From contig OZ251571.1 in the NCBI GenBank assembly GCA_965243565.1, forward strand, positions 1,240,001 to 1,304,000: a DNA stretch of 64,000 nucleotides, read 5' to 3'. The translations under genes were made by a program, and so were the position numbers. Positions 1-8,395 of this stretch are shown piece after piece (positions within the stretch are counted from its first letter, which is position 1; the number at the start of each line of letters is the position of its first letter). The notes below the pieces were generated by a model. That model was not told where the DNA came from and did not search any database. It worked only from the letters and a program-made list of their open reading frames with translations. The DNA is from CBDEVH01 sp965243565. GTDB taxonomy: Bacteria; Pseudomonadota; Gammaproteobacteria; Tethybacterales; Persebacteraceae.

Positions 1-699
1 GAGTCCAAATCCATCAAATTATTTGAAGTGGTTATTCAGTTAGGAGCCATATTGGCAGTTTGCTGGCATTATCGCAAGCGCTTACTTGACATTGTGACCA
101 CCAAACATTCACTCAGAGCCGAACCCACCCGCCTTGTTATAAAACTATTCATTGCCTTTTTACCAGCAGCAGTATTGGGACTGTTATTTTATGATTATAT
201 CAAAGCCTACTTGTTCTCAGTTAAAACCGTTGCCATTGCACTAATTATAGGTGGTATCATTATTATCGTGGTAGAACGATACAATATTAAACAACGGTTT
301 ACCAGCGTTGAATCATTGAAATTTTCAGATGCCTTTGCCATTGGTTGTTTTCAGGCAATCGCTTTATTTCCTGGAGCGTCGCGTTCTGGCTCTACTATTA
401 TTGGGGGGTTGTTGTGGGGTGTCAACCGCAAGACCGCCACCGAATTTTCATTTTTACTCGCACTGCCGACAATGTTTGCCGCAGTTTTTTATGACCTTTA
501 TAAAAATACCGATATTCTTAATGCACAATTAATAGTGCATATATTAGTCGGCTTATTCATCTCTTTTTGTTCTGCCCTCGTTGCCATTAAAACCTTACTG
601 CACTTTATTAGTAAATATAAATTTACTATTTTTGGCTGGTATCGTATCGCATTAGGTACTATAATTCTTATACTTTTAAGTAATACCAATAGTCTGTAA
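1..699 (+). CDS. uppP: Undecaprenyl-diphosphatase UppP (BacA), 5' end missing
   Basis: Partial gene that enters from the left edge; the reading frame is open from base 1 and stops at 697-699. The product is the C-terminal part of the integral-membrane phosphatase that recycles undecaprenyl diphosphate to the monophosphate lipid carrier for peptidoglycan synthesis. Visible family marks are a QLGAILAV segment at the left edge and the later PGASRSGSTI motif, which carries the catalytic/phosphate-binding Arg and Ser of BacA-type enzymes, surrounded by several hydrophobic helices. The upstream active-site motif lies outside the window. It is followed after 23 bases by fumC on the same strand. Family assignment is firm; the true start cannot be seen. 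Confidence 0.93.
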   Translation, partial: ESKSIKLFEVVIQLGAILAVCWHYRKRLLDIVTTKHSLRAEPTRLVIKLFIAFLPAAVLGLLFYDYIKAYLFSVKTVAIALIIGGIIIIVVERYNIKQRFTSVESLKFSDAFAIGCFQAIALFPGASRSGSTIIGGLLWGVNRKTATEFSFLLALPTMFAAVFYDLYKNTDILNAQLIVHILVGLFISFCSALVAIKTLLHFISKYKFTIFGWYRIALGTIILILLSNTNSL

Positions 700-722
700 T
701 AAAACACAAAGGAAACAACACC

Positions 723-2099
723 ATGAAATACAGAAAAGAAAAAGATTCGATGGGAGAATTAAACGTCCCCGCCCACGCACTTTACAAAGCACAAACACAA
801 CGAGCAGTTGATAACTTTCCCATTAGTGGCAAACCTATGCCACCGTCATTTATTATGGCATTGGCGTTGGTTAAAAAATGTGCTGCCGAAGCCAATATGT
901 CACTTTCATTACTCAATAAAAAAATTGGCAATGCCATTGTTAAGTCTGCCACAGAAATTATGAACGGTGAACATTTAGACCAGTTTCCTATTGATGTTTT
1001 TCAGACTGGATCAGGCACCAGTACCAATATGAACATGAACGAAGTACTGGCAACGTTAGCCGAAAAGCATTGCAAAATGACCGTTAGTGCCAATGACCAC
1101 GTTAATATGGGACAATCCAGTAACGATATTATCCCCACTACTATTCACGTATCGGCAGTACTGGAAATCCGCAAAAAATTATTGCCGTCACTGCAACTAT
1201 TGGCACAAACCATCGACAAAAAAAGCAAAAAACTCAATAAAAAAATTAAAACCGGTCGAACTCACTTAATGGATGCAATGCCGATTAGAATGAGCCAAGA
1301 ATTAAATGCATGGGCATTACAAATCAAAAAAGGTATCGGACGCATTCGCGATTCAGAAAAGCGATTATTAATGATTGCTCAAGGTGGCACTGCTGTTGGC
1401 ACCGGCATTAACACCGATCCAAAATTTGCATCGCTCTTTGCCAAACAACTCAATGCCGCCACCAAAGTTTTGTTTGTACCCAACGCTTCATTTTTTGAAA
1501 GTTTAAGTACACAAGACGCCGCTGTCGAAATGTCAGGACAATTAAAAACACTTGCCGTTGGACTGATAAAAATAGCCAATGATTTACGTTGGATGAATAG
1601 CGGACCATTGGCAGGGATAGGCGAGATAGAACTGCCCGCACTACAGCCCGGTAGCAGCATTATGCCGGGCAAAGTTAACCCCGTTATTCCCGAGGCGGTG
1701 GCAATGGTTTGTGCACGAGTCATTGGCAATGATGCAGGCATTACCATTGCTGGACAATCCGGTAATTTTCAGTTAAATGTGATGTTGCCCGTTATTGCCG
1801 ATAATTTATTAGAGTCCATCACTTTACTTGCTAATTGCACACCCTTGCTTGCCAAAAATATCGAAACCTTTACAGTGCGTGATGATAATTTACAGCATTC
1901 GCTATCCAAAAACCCCATCTTAGTCACTGTATTAAACCCTGTTATTGGTTATTTGGCAGCTGCCAAAATTGCCAAACGTGCCTATCAAGAAAAACGACCT
2001 GTATTAGAAGTAGCGGTGGAAGACACCGACATGTCGGAAAAATCATTAAAAAAACTACTCAATCCCGAAAAATTAACCCATGGAGGCAATCCTTCATAA
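723..2099 (+). CDS. fumC: Class II fumarate hydratase FumC
   Basis: 458-residue protein, the usual length of class II fumarases, which interconvert fumarate and (S)-malate in the TCA cycle without an iron-sulfur cluster. The superfamily signature GSSIMPGKVNP is present near residues 315-325, along with the TGSGTSTNMN and GRTHLMDAMP active-site stretches and the C-terminal LTHGGNPS. Aspartase and class II fumarase share much of this pattern; overall similarity and length favour fumarase. The ATG at 723 is preceded by a clear ribosome binding site (AAAGGA, 708-713). It lies between uppP and moeA in a co-directional run with short gaps, so it is probably cotranscribed although the functions are unrelated. 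Confidence 0.93.
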   Translation: MKYRKEKDSMGELNVPAHALYKAQTQRAVDNFPISGKPMPPSFIMALALVKKCAAEANMSLSLLNKKIGNAIVKSATEIMNGEHLDQFPIDVFQTGSGTSTNMNMNEVLATLAEKHCKMTVSANDHVNMGQSSNDIIPTTIHVSAVLEIRKKLLPSLQLLAQTIDKKSKKLNKKIKTGRTHLMDAMPIRMSQELNAWALQIKKGIGRIRDSEKRLLMIAQGGTAVGTGINTDPKFASLFAKQLNAATKVLFVPNASFFESLSTQDAAVEMSGQLKTLAVGLIKIANDLRWMNSGPLAGIGEIELPALQPGSSIMPGKVNPVIPEAVAMVCARVIGNDAGITIAGQSGNFQLNVMLPVIADNLLESITLLANCTPLLAKNIETFTVRDDNLQHSLSKNPILVTVLNPVIGYLAAAKIAKRAYQEKRPVLEVAVEDTDMSEKSLKKLLNPEKLTHGGNPS

Positions 2100-2105
2100 C
2101 AAACA

Positions 2106-3341
2106 ATGACAACAACTTGGACTCCTGTACACACTGCTCGCAACCACATCTTATCGCAAATCTGCCCCATCGAAGAAGCAGAATCATGCGCCGTTGAAGT
2201 TGCGCTTTGGCGCGTTTTAGCCGATGATATTATCGCTCCTTTTAATGTCCCTGGACACGACAATTCTGCTATGGACGGTTTTGCAGCGCATTTTGACGAT
2301 GTTAATAAAAACGACGTAACACTGCGTATAGTTGGATCTTCTTTTGCAGGGCACCCATTTGCAGGTGGCTTTGACAAAGGCGAATGCGTAAAGATTATGA
2401 CCGGTGCACGCTTACCAGACAACACCACCATTATCGTGCCACAAGAACAAACCACCAATCATAATGATGGTACAGTTACTATTTATGCGGATAACAAGAG
2501 ATACTCTTTGCAACATCTTCGTTTTGCAGGTGAAGACATCAAACAAAGCAATGTGGCATTGGCAGCAGGGCAATTGCTTAAACCAGCTGATATTGGCTTA
2601 ATCGCCTCTTTGGGCATTGCCAATGTTAACGTTCGTCGCCGTTTAAAAATTGCTTTTTTCTCTAGTGGTGATGAAGTACAAACCATCGGACAAACACTCA
2701 AAAATGGTGATGTCTACGATTCCAATCGCCATACTCTACGTGCAATGATACAACGTATGGGCTTTGAGGCGATTGACTTTGGTGTCGTCAAAGACGATCG
2801 CGAATCACTCATGGCAACGATAGCAAAAATTCAAGCCGAAAAGGTAGATGTAGTTATTACCAGCGGTGGTGTATCGGTAGGCGAAGCCGATTATATTCGT
2901 GACATATTGGCTAGTTGTGGCAGTGTTTTATTTTGGAAAGTTGCCATGCGACCCGGTCGTCCCTTAGCCTACGGCAAAATCGGCAAATGCGATTTTTTTG
3001 GATTGCCCGGCAACCCCGTATCGGTAATGGTTTGTTTTTATCAATTTGTCGCACCTGCCCTATGGAAACGCAGCCATCGGAGCAGCGATACTGTCCCACT
3101 GTATTACCAAGCCCGCACCACTACTCAACTTAAAAAACAAGTCGGACGCATGGAATTTCAACGTGGTGTACTTGCTCCTTGCCCAAACGGACATCTCACC
3201 GTTACCGTTACTGGCGATCAAGGATCTGGCATTCTCTCATCGATGAGCGCCGCCAACGCCTTTATTATATTAGATGATGATGTTGGACGAGTAGATGCTG
3301 GCGATTGGGTAAAGGTTCAACCATTCGAAGGTATAATTTAA
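2106..3341 (+). CDS. moeA: Molybdopterin molybdenumtransferase MoeA
   Basis: 411-residue protein of the MoeA family, which inserts molybdate into adenylylated molybdopterin in the last step of molybdenum cofactor synthesis. Characteristic stretches are NVPGHDNSAMDGFA (about 47-60), SSGDEV, the TSGGVSVGEAD molybdopterin-binding segment, MRPGRPLAYG and GLPGNPVSVM in the C-terminal half, in the usual order of domains. The gene starts 6 bases after fumC and 19 bases precede gap, so translation may be coupled. A second cofactor gene, moaE, begins at the far right edge of the window, supporting a functional Moco pathway; no molybdoenzyme is encoded here. Confidence 0.93.
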   Translation: MTTTWTPVHTARNHILSQICPIEEAESCAVEVALWRVLADDIIAPFNVPGHDNSAMDGFAAHFDDVNKNDVTLRIVGSSFAGHPFAGGFDKGECVKIMTGARLPDNTTIIVPQEQTTNHNDGTVTIYADNKRYSLQHLRFAGEDIKQSNVALAAGQLLKPADIGLIASLGIANVNVRRRLKIAFFSSGDEVQTIGQTLKNGDVYDSNRHTLRAMIQRMGFEAIDFGVVKDDRESLMATIAKIQAEKVDVVITSGGVSVGEADYIRDILASCGSVLFWKVAMRPGRPLAYGKIGKCDFFGLPGNPVSVMVCFYQFVAPALWKRSHRSSDTVPLYYQARTTTQLKKQVGRMEFQRGVLAPCPNGHLTVTVTGDQGSGILSSMSAANAFIILDDDVGRVDAGDWVKVQPFEGII

Positions 3342-3360
3342 AAAATAAAAGGAATCAACA

Positions 3361-4383
3361 ATGATAAAAAAAATTAACGTTGGCATCAATGGTTTAGGCA
3401 GAATCGGGCGGTGCTTACTCCGCCTAATGGTGCAAAATCCACGTGATGATATTAATATCGTTGCAGTTAACGCCCCAGCTCCTATTGAAATGAGCGCGCA
3501 TTTACTCAAATACGACTCCACTCACGGCGTATTAAATGCCGATATTCAAACGCACGGCTATGATACTTTACTAATCAATGGCAAAGCCATACGGTATCTG
3601 CGTATAAAAGATCCAGAAGATTTACCTTGGCAGGAAACAGGCGTGGATATAGTATTGGAATGTACAGGGCTTTTTAACAAACGAGAGGCCGCTGCCGCTC
3701 ATTTAACCGCCGGTGCCAACAAAGTACTGATTTCTGCCCCTGCTAAAGATGTAGATTTGACAGTCGTTTATGGGGTTAACCACAGCGCATTGCGTAGTAA
3801 TATGCAAATTGTTTCCAACGCTTCCTGTACCACCAATTGCTTGGCACCGGTTGTACATGTCTTAAACGAAACATTTGGTATTGAAGCAGGATTAATGAAT
3901 ACCATTCATTCATTTACTCGAGACCAACGTTTGGTTGATTCTACCCACAGCGATTTTCGCCGTGCACGTGCCGCAACGCAATCATTGATTCCTACCAAAA
4001 CTGGTGCTGCTGATGCCATTGGGCTGGTTATTCCAGCTTTGGCAGGAAAGTTATCGGGACTTGCAGTACGCGTACCAACCATGAATGTTTCATTGGTTGA
4101 CCTTAGCTGTACTTTGTCTCAAACCACCACCGCACAAGCCATTAACGATGCCATGCGTAAAGCTGCTGCAGGGCCGCTGGCTGGCATACTTGCTATAAAT
4201 GATATACCCCTTGTTTCATCCGATTTTAATGGTCGTTGCGAATCCTCGATTTTGGATAGCGATCAAACCATGGTAAGCAATGGGAACTTGGTTAAAGTCT
4301 TGGCATGGTATGATAACGAGATGGGGTTTGCTGACCGCATGTTTGATACTACAATTGCCATGGCAACGTGTCAAAGTCATTAA
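3361..4383 (+). CDS. gap: Type I glyceraldehyde-3-phosphate dehydrogenase
   Basis: 340-residue GAPDH that oxidatively phosphorylates glyceraldehyde 3-phosphate. The Rossmann motif NGLGRIGR is at residues 10-17, and the catalytic signature SNASCTTNC places the nucleophile at Cys156 with the partner His at 183 (THE SEGMENT TIHSFTRDQR). At the end of beta-strand 2 the sequence reads VAVNAPAP, where NAD-specific enzymes normally carry Asp after the Asn; this could relax cofactor choice towards NADP(H). A ribosome binding site (AAAAGGA) precedes the ATG. No other glycolytic or Calvin-cycle gene lies next to it. Could be mistaken for Epd (erythrose-4-phosphate dehydrogenase), but the signature and length fit Gap. 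Confidence 0.9.
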   Translation: MIKKINVGINGLGRIGRCLLRLMVQNPRDDINIVAVNAPAPIEMSAHLLKYDSTHGVLNADIQTHGYDTLLINGKAIRYLRIKDPEDLPWQETGVDIVLECTGLFNKREAAAAHLTAGANKVLISAPAKDVDLTVVYGVNHSALRSNMQIVSNASCTTNCLAPVVHVLNETFGIEAGLMNTIHSFTRDQRLVDSTHSDFRRARAATQSLIPTKTGAADAIGLVIPALAGKLSGLAVRVPTMNVSLVDLSCTLSQTTTAQAINDAMRKAAAGPLAGILAINDIPLVSSDFNGRCESSILDSDQTMVSNGNLVKVLAWYDNEMGFADRMFDTTIAMATCQSH

Positions 4384-4421
4384 ACGACTTTTTAGTGAGT
4401 CATTAAATACGGCGGTCTTGC

Positions 4422-5249
4422 CTAATCCATACGGAGCAAATCGTTAATACTGGTTTTAGAGCGAGTTTTTTCGTCAACCGTTTTAACGATAACAGCACAA
4501 GCCAATGAATACTTACCACAAGACGAAGGCAAAGAACCGGGAACAACCACGCTACCGGCGGGAACAACCCCATAATGTGTTTGTCCTGTTTGTCTATCGT
4601 AAATACGGGTGCTTTGACCGATAAAAACGCCCATTGACAGTACCGACCCACGCTTAACAATAACACCTTCGACTACCTCAGAACGCGCACCAATAAAGCA
4701 GTCGTCTTCAATAATAGTTGGAGTTGCTTGCAAGGGCTCTAAAACACCGCCAATACCAACACCACCGGATAAATGCACGTTTTTACCAATTTGAGCACAC
4801 GACCCTACTGTTGCCCATGTATCGACCATAGTACGACTATCAACATACGCCCCAATATTTACGTAAGATGGCATTAAGACGACATCGGCGCCAATATGCG
4901 CACCTTGACGAACAATGGCAGAAGGCACAACTCGCGCGCCCATGGCTTTAAACGCCGCCTCATCGTAATTGGAAAATTTCAGCGGCACTTTGTCAAAATA
5001 GCGTATATCACCCGCCTGCACAACAGCATTATCAGTCAAGCGAAAAGACAGTAAAACGGCTTTTTTTAGCCATTCATGCACCATCCATTGCCCATCCTCC
5101 GTTGGGCTGGCAACGCGTAATTGTCCGTTGTCGAGTAATTGTAAGGTTTGACTAACGGCATCACACACCTCAATAGGTGCACTTTGAGCAGTTAACTCAG
5201 TGCGTTTCTCAAATGCATTTTCTATAATTAATTTTAATTCTTCGTTCAT
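4422..5249 (-). CDS. dapD: Tetrahydrodipicolinate N-succinyltransferase DapD
   Basis: 275-residue protein, the normal DapD length. It transfers succinyl from succinyl-CoA to 2,3,4,5-tetrahydrodipicolinate in the succinylase branch of lysine/diaminopimelate synthesis. The N-terminal helical part is followed by a left-handed beta-helix of hexapeptide repeats (for example ARVVPSAIVRQGAHIGADVV and SCAQIGKNVHLSGGVGIGGV), ending in a conserved GVVPAGSVVVPGSLPS segment. It stands alone on the minus strand, convergent with gap and divergent from the membrane protein at 5343. The 93-base spacer upstream must hold its promoter. Confidence 0.95.
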   Translation of the reverse strand: MNEELKLIIENAFEKRTELTAQSAPIEVCDAVSQTLQLLDNGQLRVASPTEDGQWMVHEWLKKAVLLSFRLTDNAVVQAGDIRYFDKVPLKFSNYDEAAFKAMGARVVPSAIVRQGAHIGADVVLMPSYVNIGAYVDSRTMVDTWATVGSCAQIGKNVHLSGGVGIGGVLEPLQATPTIIEDDCFIGARSEVVEGVIVKRGSVLSMGVFIGQSTRIYDRQTGQTHYGVVPAGSVVVPGSLPSSCGKYSLACAVIVKTVDEKTRSKTSINDLLRMD

Positions 5250-5342
5250 ATTTCAATTATACTATTACTATTAATATCTGTGTATTCATTTTACTTTAAT
5301 GATTAATTTAAATTTTCTTTGTAAGCCTTAAAAATTATATTT

Positions 5343-6149
5343 ATGTCATCTAAATTATCACCTCTTAATATCATTGCTGGCAGCTTTGTTTTGTTTGCAC
5401 GCCATTGGGGAACTCTGTTGGGGTTCCTTGGCTTACCAATTGGTGCCTTTATTGCTTTTTCTACATTTTATGTCAAAGAAAATAATTCGCTCTCTAATTC
5501 GATGATATTGGTGATTATGCAATTATTGTTGACTGTATTAATTTCATATTTTATTTTCAATCTGATCTTACTCAAAAAAAAGCCACGATCAATGATAAAT
5601 ATTTTAATAATTGATGTGAAAAAATTGACATTATTCAAAATTTATATTTCGATCTATATTCGAATTTTTGCTGTCTTTTTTGTACTTTACCTATTTAGTT
5701 CGTTTTTTTACACAGCCCCCACTTTCGATGAAAATGGCAAGATTGATAAAGCACAAATAGAAATGTTTCATGACTTGGTGCGTTATTTATTTTTACCATG
5801 TAGTTATATTTTAGCCCGCTATTGTTTGGCATTGCCCGCAAATGCCATCGGTATAAAAATGATATTAAGTGAAGCATGGGCAGCCTCCCGACCAAATCAC
5901 ATTCAACTCTATATTATTCTTGGTATTTTCCCTTGGTTACTTGATGCAGTGCTATTTAAAATTAATGATATAGATACTTCAATCGCCAATTTAATCTTAT
6001 ATCAATCATTGTATTTTTCTTTTACCGTTATTAAAGCCATTACCATTGCCTTGTGCTTTGAAAAAATTTGTCCTCCAGCTCTTTTTACAAAAACAACACC
6101 AACAACCACATCAAAACAGAATAATGACAATGACCAACTCAATGATTAA
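5343..6149 (+). CDS. Membrane protein of unknown function
   Basis: 268-residue protein that I do not recognise. It is strongly hydrophobic, with about six predicted membrane segments (roughly residues 12-38, 52-76, 98-124, 145-165, 183-203 and 215-240), Ile/Phe/Leu-rich in composition, and a polar Asn/Thr-rich tail after residue 245. There is no signal peptide apart from the first membrane helix and no obvious catalytic motif. The ATG at 5343 lacks a clear Shine-Dalgarno sequence. The 3' end overlaps the start of the GFA-like gene by several codons, suggesting cotranscription. Real coding is supported by the long open frame and the arrangement with neighbours; function cannot be inferred. Confidence 0.75.
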   Translation: MSSKLSPLNIIAGSFVLFARHWGTLLGFLGLPIGAFIAFSTFYVKENNSLSNSMILVIMQLLLTVLISYFIFNLILLKKKPRSMINILIIDVKKLTLFKIYISIYIRIFAVFFVLYLFSSFFYTAPTFDENGKIDKAQIEMFHDLVRYLFLPCSYILARYCLALPANAIGIKMILSEAWAASRPNHIQLYIILGIFPWLLDAVLFKINDIDTSIANLILYQSLYFSFTVIKAITIALCFEKICPPALFTKTTPTTTSKQNNDNDQLND

Positions 6150-6561
6150 AGGCGGCTGCCTGTGTGGCAGTGTACGCTATGAAATTCGTGGCAACCTTAA
6201 AAGAAACGTGGTTAACTGCCATTGCGGTATGTGCAGACGATTACATGGAGGCTTTGGGGCACATACCAAAGCGAACAAACAAGACATTGTTATTACCAAT
6301 GCAACTGGGCTTGTGTGGTATGACAGTTCAACCATTGCCCGTCGCGGTTTTTGTAAACAATGTGGTTCTAGCTTGTTTTGGGAGCCTACTCATCATGAAG
6401 CCACTGGTATTGTCGCAGGTTCATTGGATGAATCCCATGCGTTAAAAACAATAGGGCATATCTTTGTGGGTGAGAAGGCAGATTTTTACGATATTTCAGA
6501 CGATTTACCACAATTTGACGGCTCCTCCCATGGCAAACTACCCAATGATTATTGTGTATAA
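6124..6561 (+). CDS. GFA/CENP-V domain zinc-binding protein
   Basis: About 145 residues, one complete GFA (glutathione-dependent formaldehyde-activating-like, Mss4 fold) domain. Zinc ligands are visible as GGCLCGSVRYE near the start, CHCGMCRR about 25 residues later and CKQCGS in the second half, matching the CxC...CxxC...CxxC pattern of the family. Most family members have no proven activity; formaldehyde handling should not be assumed. The start is ambiguous: ATG codons occur at 6124, 6130 and 6142, all overlapping the end of the upstream membrane-protein gene; the 6142 start would begin directly with the conserved IKGGCLCG and is equally plausible. No clear ribosome binding site decides between them. 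Confidence 0.85.
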   Translation: MTMTNSMIKGGCLCGSVRYEIRGNLKRNVVNCHCGMCRRLHGGFGAHTKANKQDIVITNATGLVWYDSSTIARRGFCKQCGSSLFWEPTHHEATGIVAGSLDESHALKTIGHIFVGEKADFYDISDDLPQFDGSSHGKLPNDYCV

Positions 6562-6564
6562 CGG

Positions 6565-6987
6565 TTAATATCTTTTTAGCCCAATTCGCAAATGACGATA
6601 CTCATCTGCAGATAACATCATTGGAAAAACCAATAATACGTAACGACGTGTACCATGCACAATAATAGTTATTATCCAAGTCGATATAAAAAAATTAGTA
6701 ACGTTGCCGTTATCAATAAACTCACCGTCTTGTTTGTACAATTTTACATTTCTATTTTTTAATAACTCAATGCCTTGAGCTTGGTAACGACCGAGATGCT
6801 TTAACATTTGCCAATAATGATAAAGCCATGAAATAATAATAATCAAAGCTATTACCAATTTTAACCCGATATGAATTGGTATAATAACAGTTGATAACAA
6901 CCCTATCGTAACGGCAAACAACAATAAAACACCACTACAATGTGATGTTTTAAAGAAAAACCTATTATTAATAACAGAATAACTCAT
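6565..6987 (-). CDS. YgfX-like membrane protein
   Basis: 140-residue protein with two N-terminal membrane helices (about residues 17-33 and 39-58) followed by a soluble, mainly beta C-terminal part containing a KLYKQDGEF stretch. This architecture and size match the YgfX (CptA) family, an inner-membrane protein encoded next to ygfZ/sdhE in gammaproteobacteria and reported in E. coli to affect the cytoskeleton. The neighbour ygfZ, transcribed divergently, strengthens the call; sdhE itself is not present here. Its start codon overlaps that of ygfZ by two bases, so the two promoters must lie inside the opposing coding regions. Sequence conservation is modest, so the family call is probable rather than certain. 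Confidence 0.65.
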   Translation of the reverse strand: MSYSVINNRFFFKTSHCSGVLLLFAVTIGLLSTVIIPIHIGLKLVIALIIIISWLYHYWQMLKHLGRYQAQGIELLKNRNVKLYKQDGEFIDNGNVTNFFISTWIITIIVHGTRRYVLLVFPMMLSADEYRHLRIGLKRY

Positions 6988-7927
6988 GACTACTTATTGT
7001 CGCATTAATCGACTGACTTGTCTCGAATTTTCGGGCAAAGACGCTGCTCTTTTTTTACAAGGGCAAATCTCTATTAATACCAAAACCTTAGCCGCTGGAC
7101 AATGGCAGCGCTTTGCCTATTGCTCACGTCAAGGAAAAATGATTGCCAATGGCATTATTGCCAAAACAGAAAGCACCGCTGACAGCGATACTTTTATTGT
7201 ATTATTGTGTTCAAACATTTCCAACACAACGACTTTGGCGTTACAAAAATTTATCTTAAGAGCAAAGGTTCGTATTACACCATTGGCTTGCTCTGTGTAT
7301 GGCATTTGGCACGATAATAACATCATTGCCTCTACTATATTGGGGACTTCAGGAAGCATCAGTCATGATGGTCTATTTACGACCCTACAGGCAGACGACC
7401 GTTGTCTGGTGCTAATCAACGATAATGATACTGATAATGCAATTTTGCGGCATGATTGGTTGCAAACTGACAAAAAAAATACCGACGAAAACCAATGGTG
7501 GGCACAAGAAATTAAACAGGGCATTACTTGGATTGATGAAAATAATCAAGATACACATATCCCCCAACATATTAATTTTGAATTAATTGGTGGCATAAAT
7601 TTTACCAAAGGTTGTTTTGTTGGACAAGAAGTCATTGCGCGACTTCAACATTTGGGCGAAATTAAAAAACGAGCGGTTATTATTTACGGCAATATAAAAA
7701 ACAATACCTTGCCAATGCCAGGGCAAAAATTATTAACCAACGATAATAAAGCGGCAGGAATATTGATTAATGCTGTGACAGTTGACAATCAGTCTTTTAT
7801 TGGTTTGGCATGCACTTCAACGGCCTCGCATAGCGATAAAAAACTATTGTTAGATGAACAGCCTGTTTCAATTGAAATGCCTCCTTATGATTTTCCTCAT
7901 AAAGAAAAACTAAAGCGAACACTGTAA
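6986..7927 (+). CDS. ygfZ: Folate-binding protein YgfZ (iron-sulfur cluster assembly factor)
   Basis: 313-residue protein of the YgfZ/GcvT-like family, which acts with tetrahydrofolate in assembly or repair of certain iron-sulfur enzymes such as MiaB. The diagnostic KGCFVGQEVIARLQH motif (starting at Lys208, with the conserved Cys at 210) is intact. The N-terminal half has the GcvT-like fold pattern, including FLQGQISINT. It starts with ATG at 6986, overlapping the YgfX start on the other strand within the four bases CATG; no ribosome binding site is evident, so the transcript may be leaderless or begin inside ygfX. The 3' end lies 10 bases from rbfA on the opposite strand. Confidence 0.9.
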   Translation: MTTYCRINRLTCLEFSGKDAALFLQGQISINTKTLAAGQWQRFAYCSRQGKMIANGIIAKTESTADSDTFIVLLCSNISNTTTLALQKFILRAKVRITPLACSVYGIWHDNNIIASTILGTSGSISHDGLFTTLQADDRCLVLINDNDTDNAILRHDWLQTDKKNTDENQWWAQEIKQGITWIDENNQDTHIPQHINFELIGGINFTKGCFVGQEVIARLQHLGEIKKRAVIIYGNIKNNTLPMPGQKLLTNDNKAAGILINAVTVDNQSFIGLACTSTASHSDKKLLLDEQPVSIEMPPYDFPHKEKLKRTL

Positions 7928-7937
7928 CTCGTACGTC

Positions 7938-8387
7938 TCAGCGTTTTAGGGTCGAAAAATTAAGCAATAATTTGCTTATATTGTTTTCGTTATTGTTTTC
8001 GTTATTGTTTTCGTTATTGTTTTCGTTATCCGTCATATCAGCAAGGCTCACTGTATCTAAAAAGATTCGCATTTTATCAGCGGCTAAGCCACCTTCATCG
8101 TGCATAAAAACAAGGGTGGGCGTTCGTCGCATATTGAGTTTTTTTGCCAATTGATGACGGTATTTTTCTTTATTTTCTGTTAAAAATAAAGCAACTTCTT
8201 TAGAGTCCTCACCAGTAAAAACATAAAAAATGAAGGCAGTACTGAGTTCGTTATTAAGTTCAATACGACGAATCGTTATAATGCCATTGTTTATTGTACT
8301 AGGAATAATTGTGGTTATTGATTTATGTATTAACGAGGCTATACGATAACGTCGCGGAAATGATTTTTTTACTCCTGGCCTCGACAT
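7938..8387 (-). CDS. rbfA: Ribosome-binding factor A RbfA with Asn/Glu repeat tail
   Basis: 149 residues. The first ~115 residues fit RbfA, the small KH-fold protein that binds 30S subunits and aids 16S rRNA 5'-end maturation and cold adaptation; visible features are the N-terminal RRYRIASLIHKSI, the central ELSTAFIFYVF strand and RRTPTLVFMHDEG. The usual protein is about 120-135 residues. The extra length is a C-terminal tail containing four copies of NENN, encoded by a perfect 12-base tandem repeat. It follows infB by 8 bases, the normal nusA-infB-rbfA order; truB, usually next, is located 33 kb away. Confidence 0.88.
   Translation of the reverse strand: MSRPGVKKSFPRRYRIASLIHKSITTIIPSTINNGIITIRRIELNNELSTAFIFYVFTGEDSKEVALFLTENKEKYRHQLAKKLNMRRTPTLVFMHDEGGLAADKMRIFLDTVSLADMTDNENNNENNNENNNENNISKLLLNFSTLKR
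7980..8027. repeat. Tandem 12-bp repeat, four copies, in rbfA
   Basis: Four perfect consecutive copies of ATTGTTTTCGTT (plus-strand sense) fill 48 bases inside the 3' part of rbfA. On the coding strand each copy encodes Asn/Glu residues, giving (NENN)4. Because the unit is a multiple of three, copy-number change would lengthen or shorten the tail by four residues without a frameshift. Confidence 0.97.
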
Positions 8388-8395
8388 TAGAACTT

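Noticed and set aside
1985..2458. 157-codon open frame on the minus strand across fumC and moeA
   Set aside because: Covers the junction of two conserved genes on the other strand and has no domain or ribosome binding site.
4384..4421. GACT...AGTC stem between gap and dapD as a bidirectional terminator
   Set aside because: Only four base pairs and no run of T on either strand at the right place.
7980..8027. Possible CRISPR-like repeats
   Set aside because: The copies are 12 bases long with no spacers and are translated in frame within rbfA.
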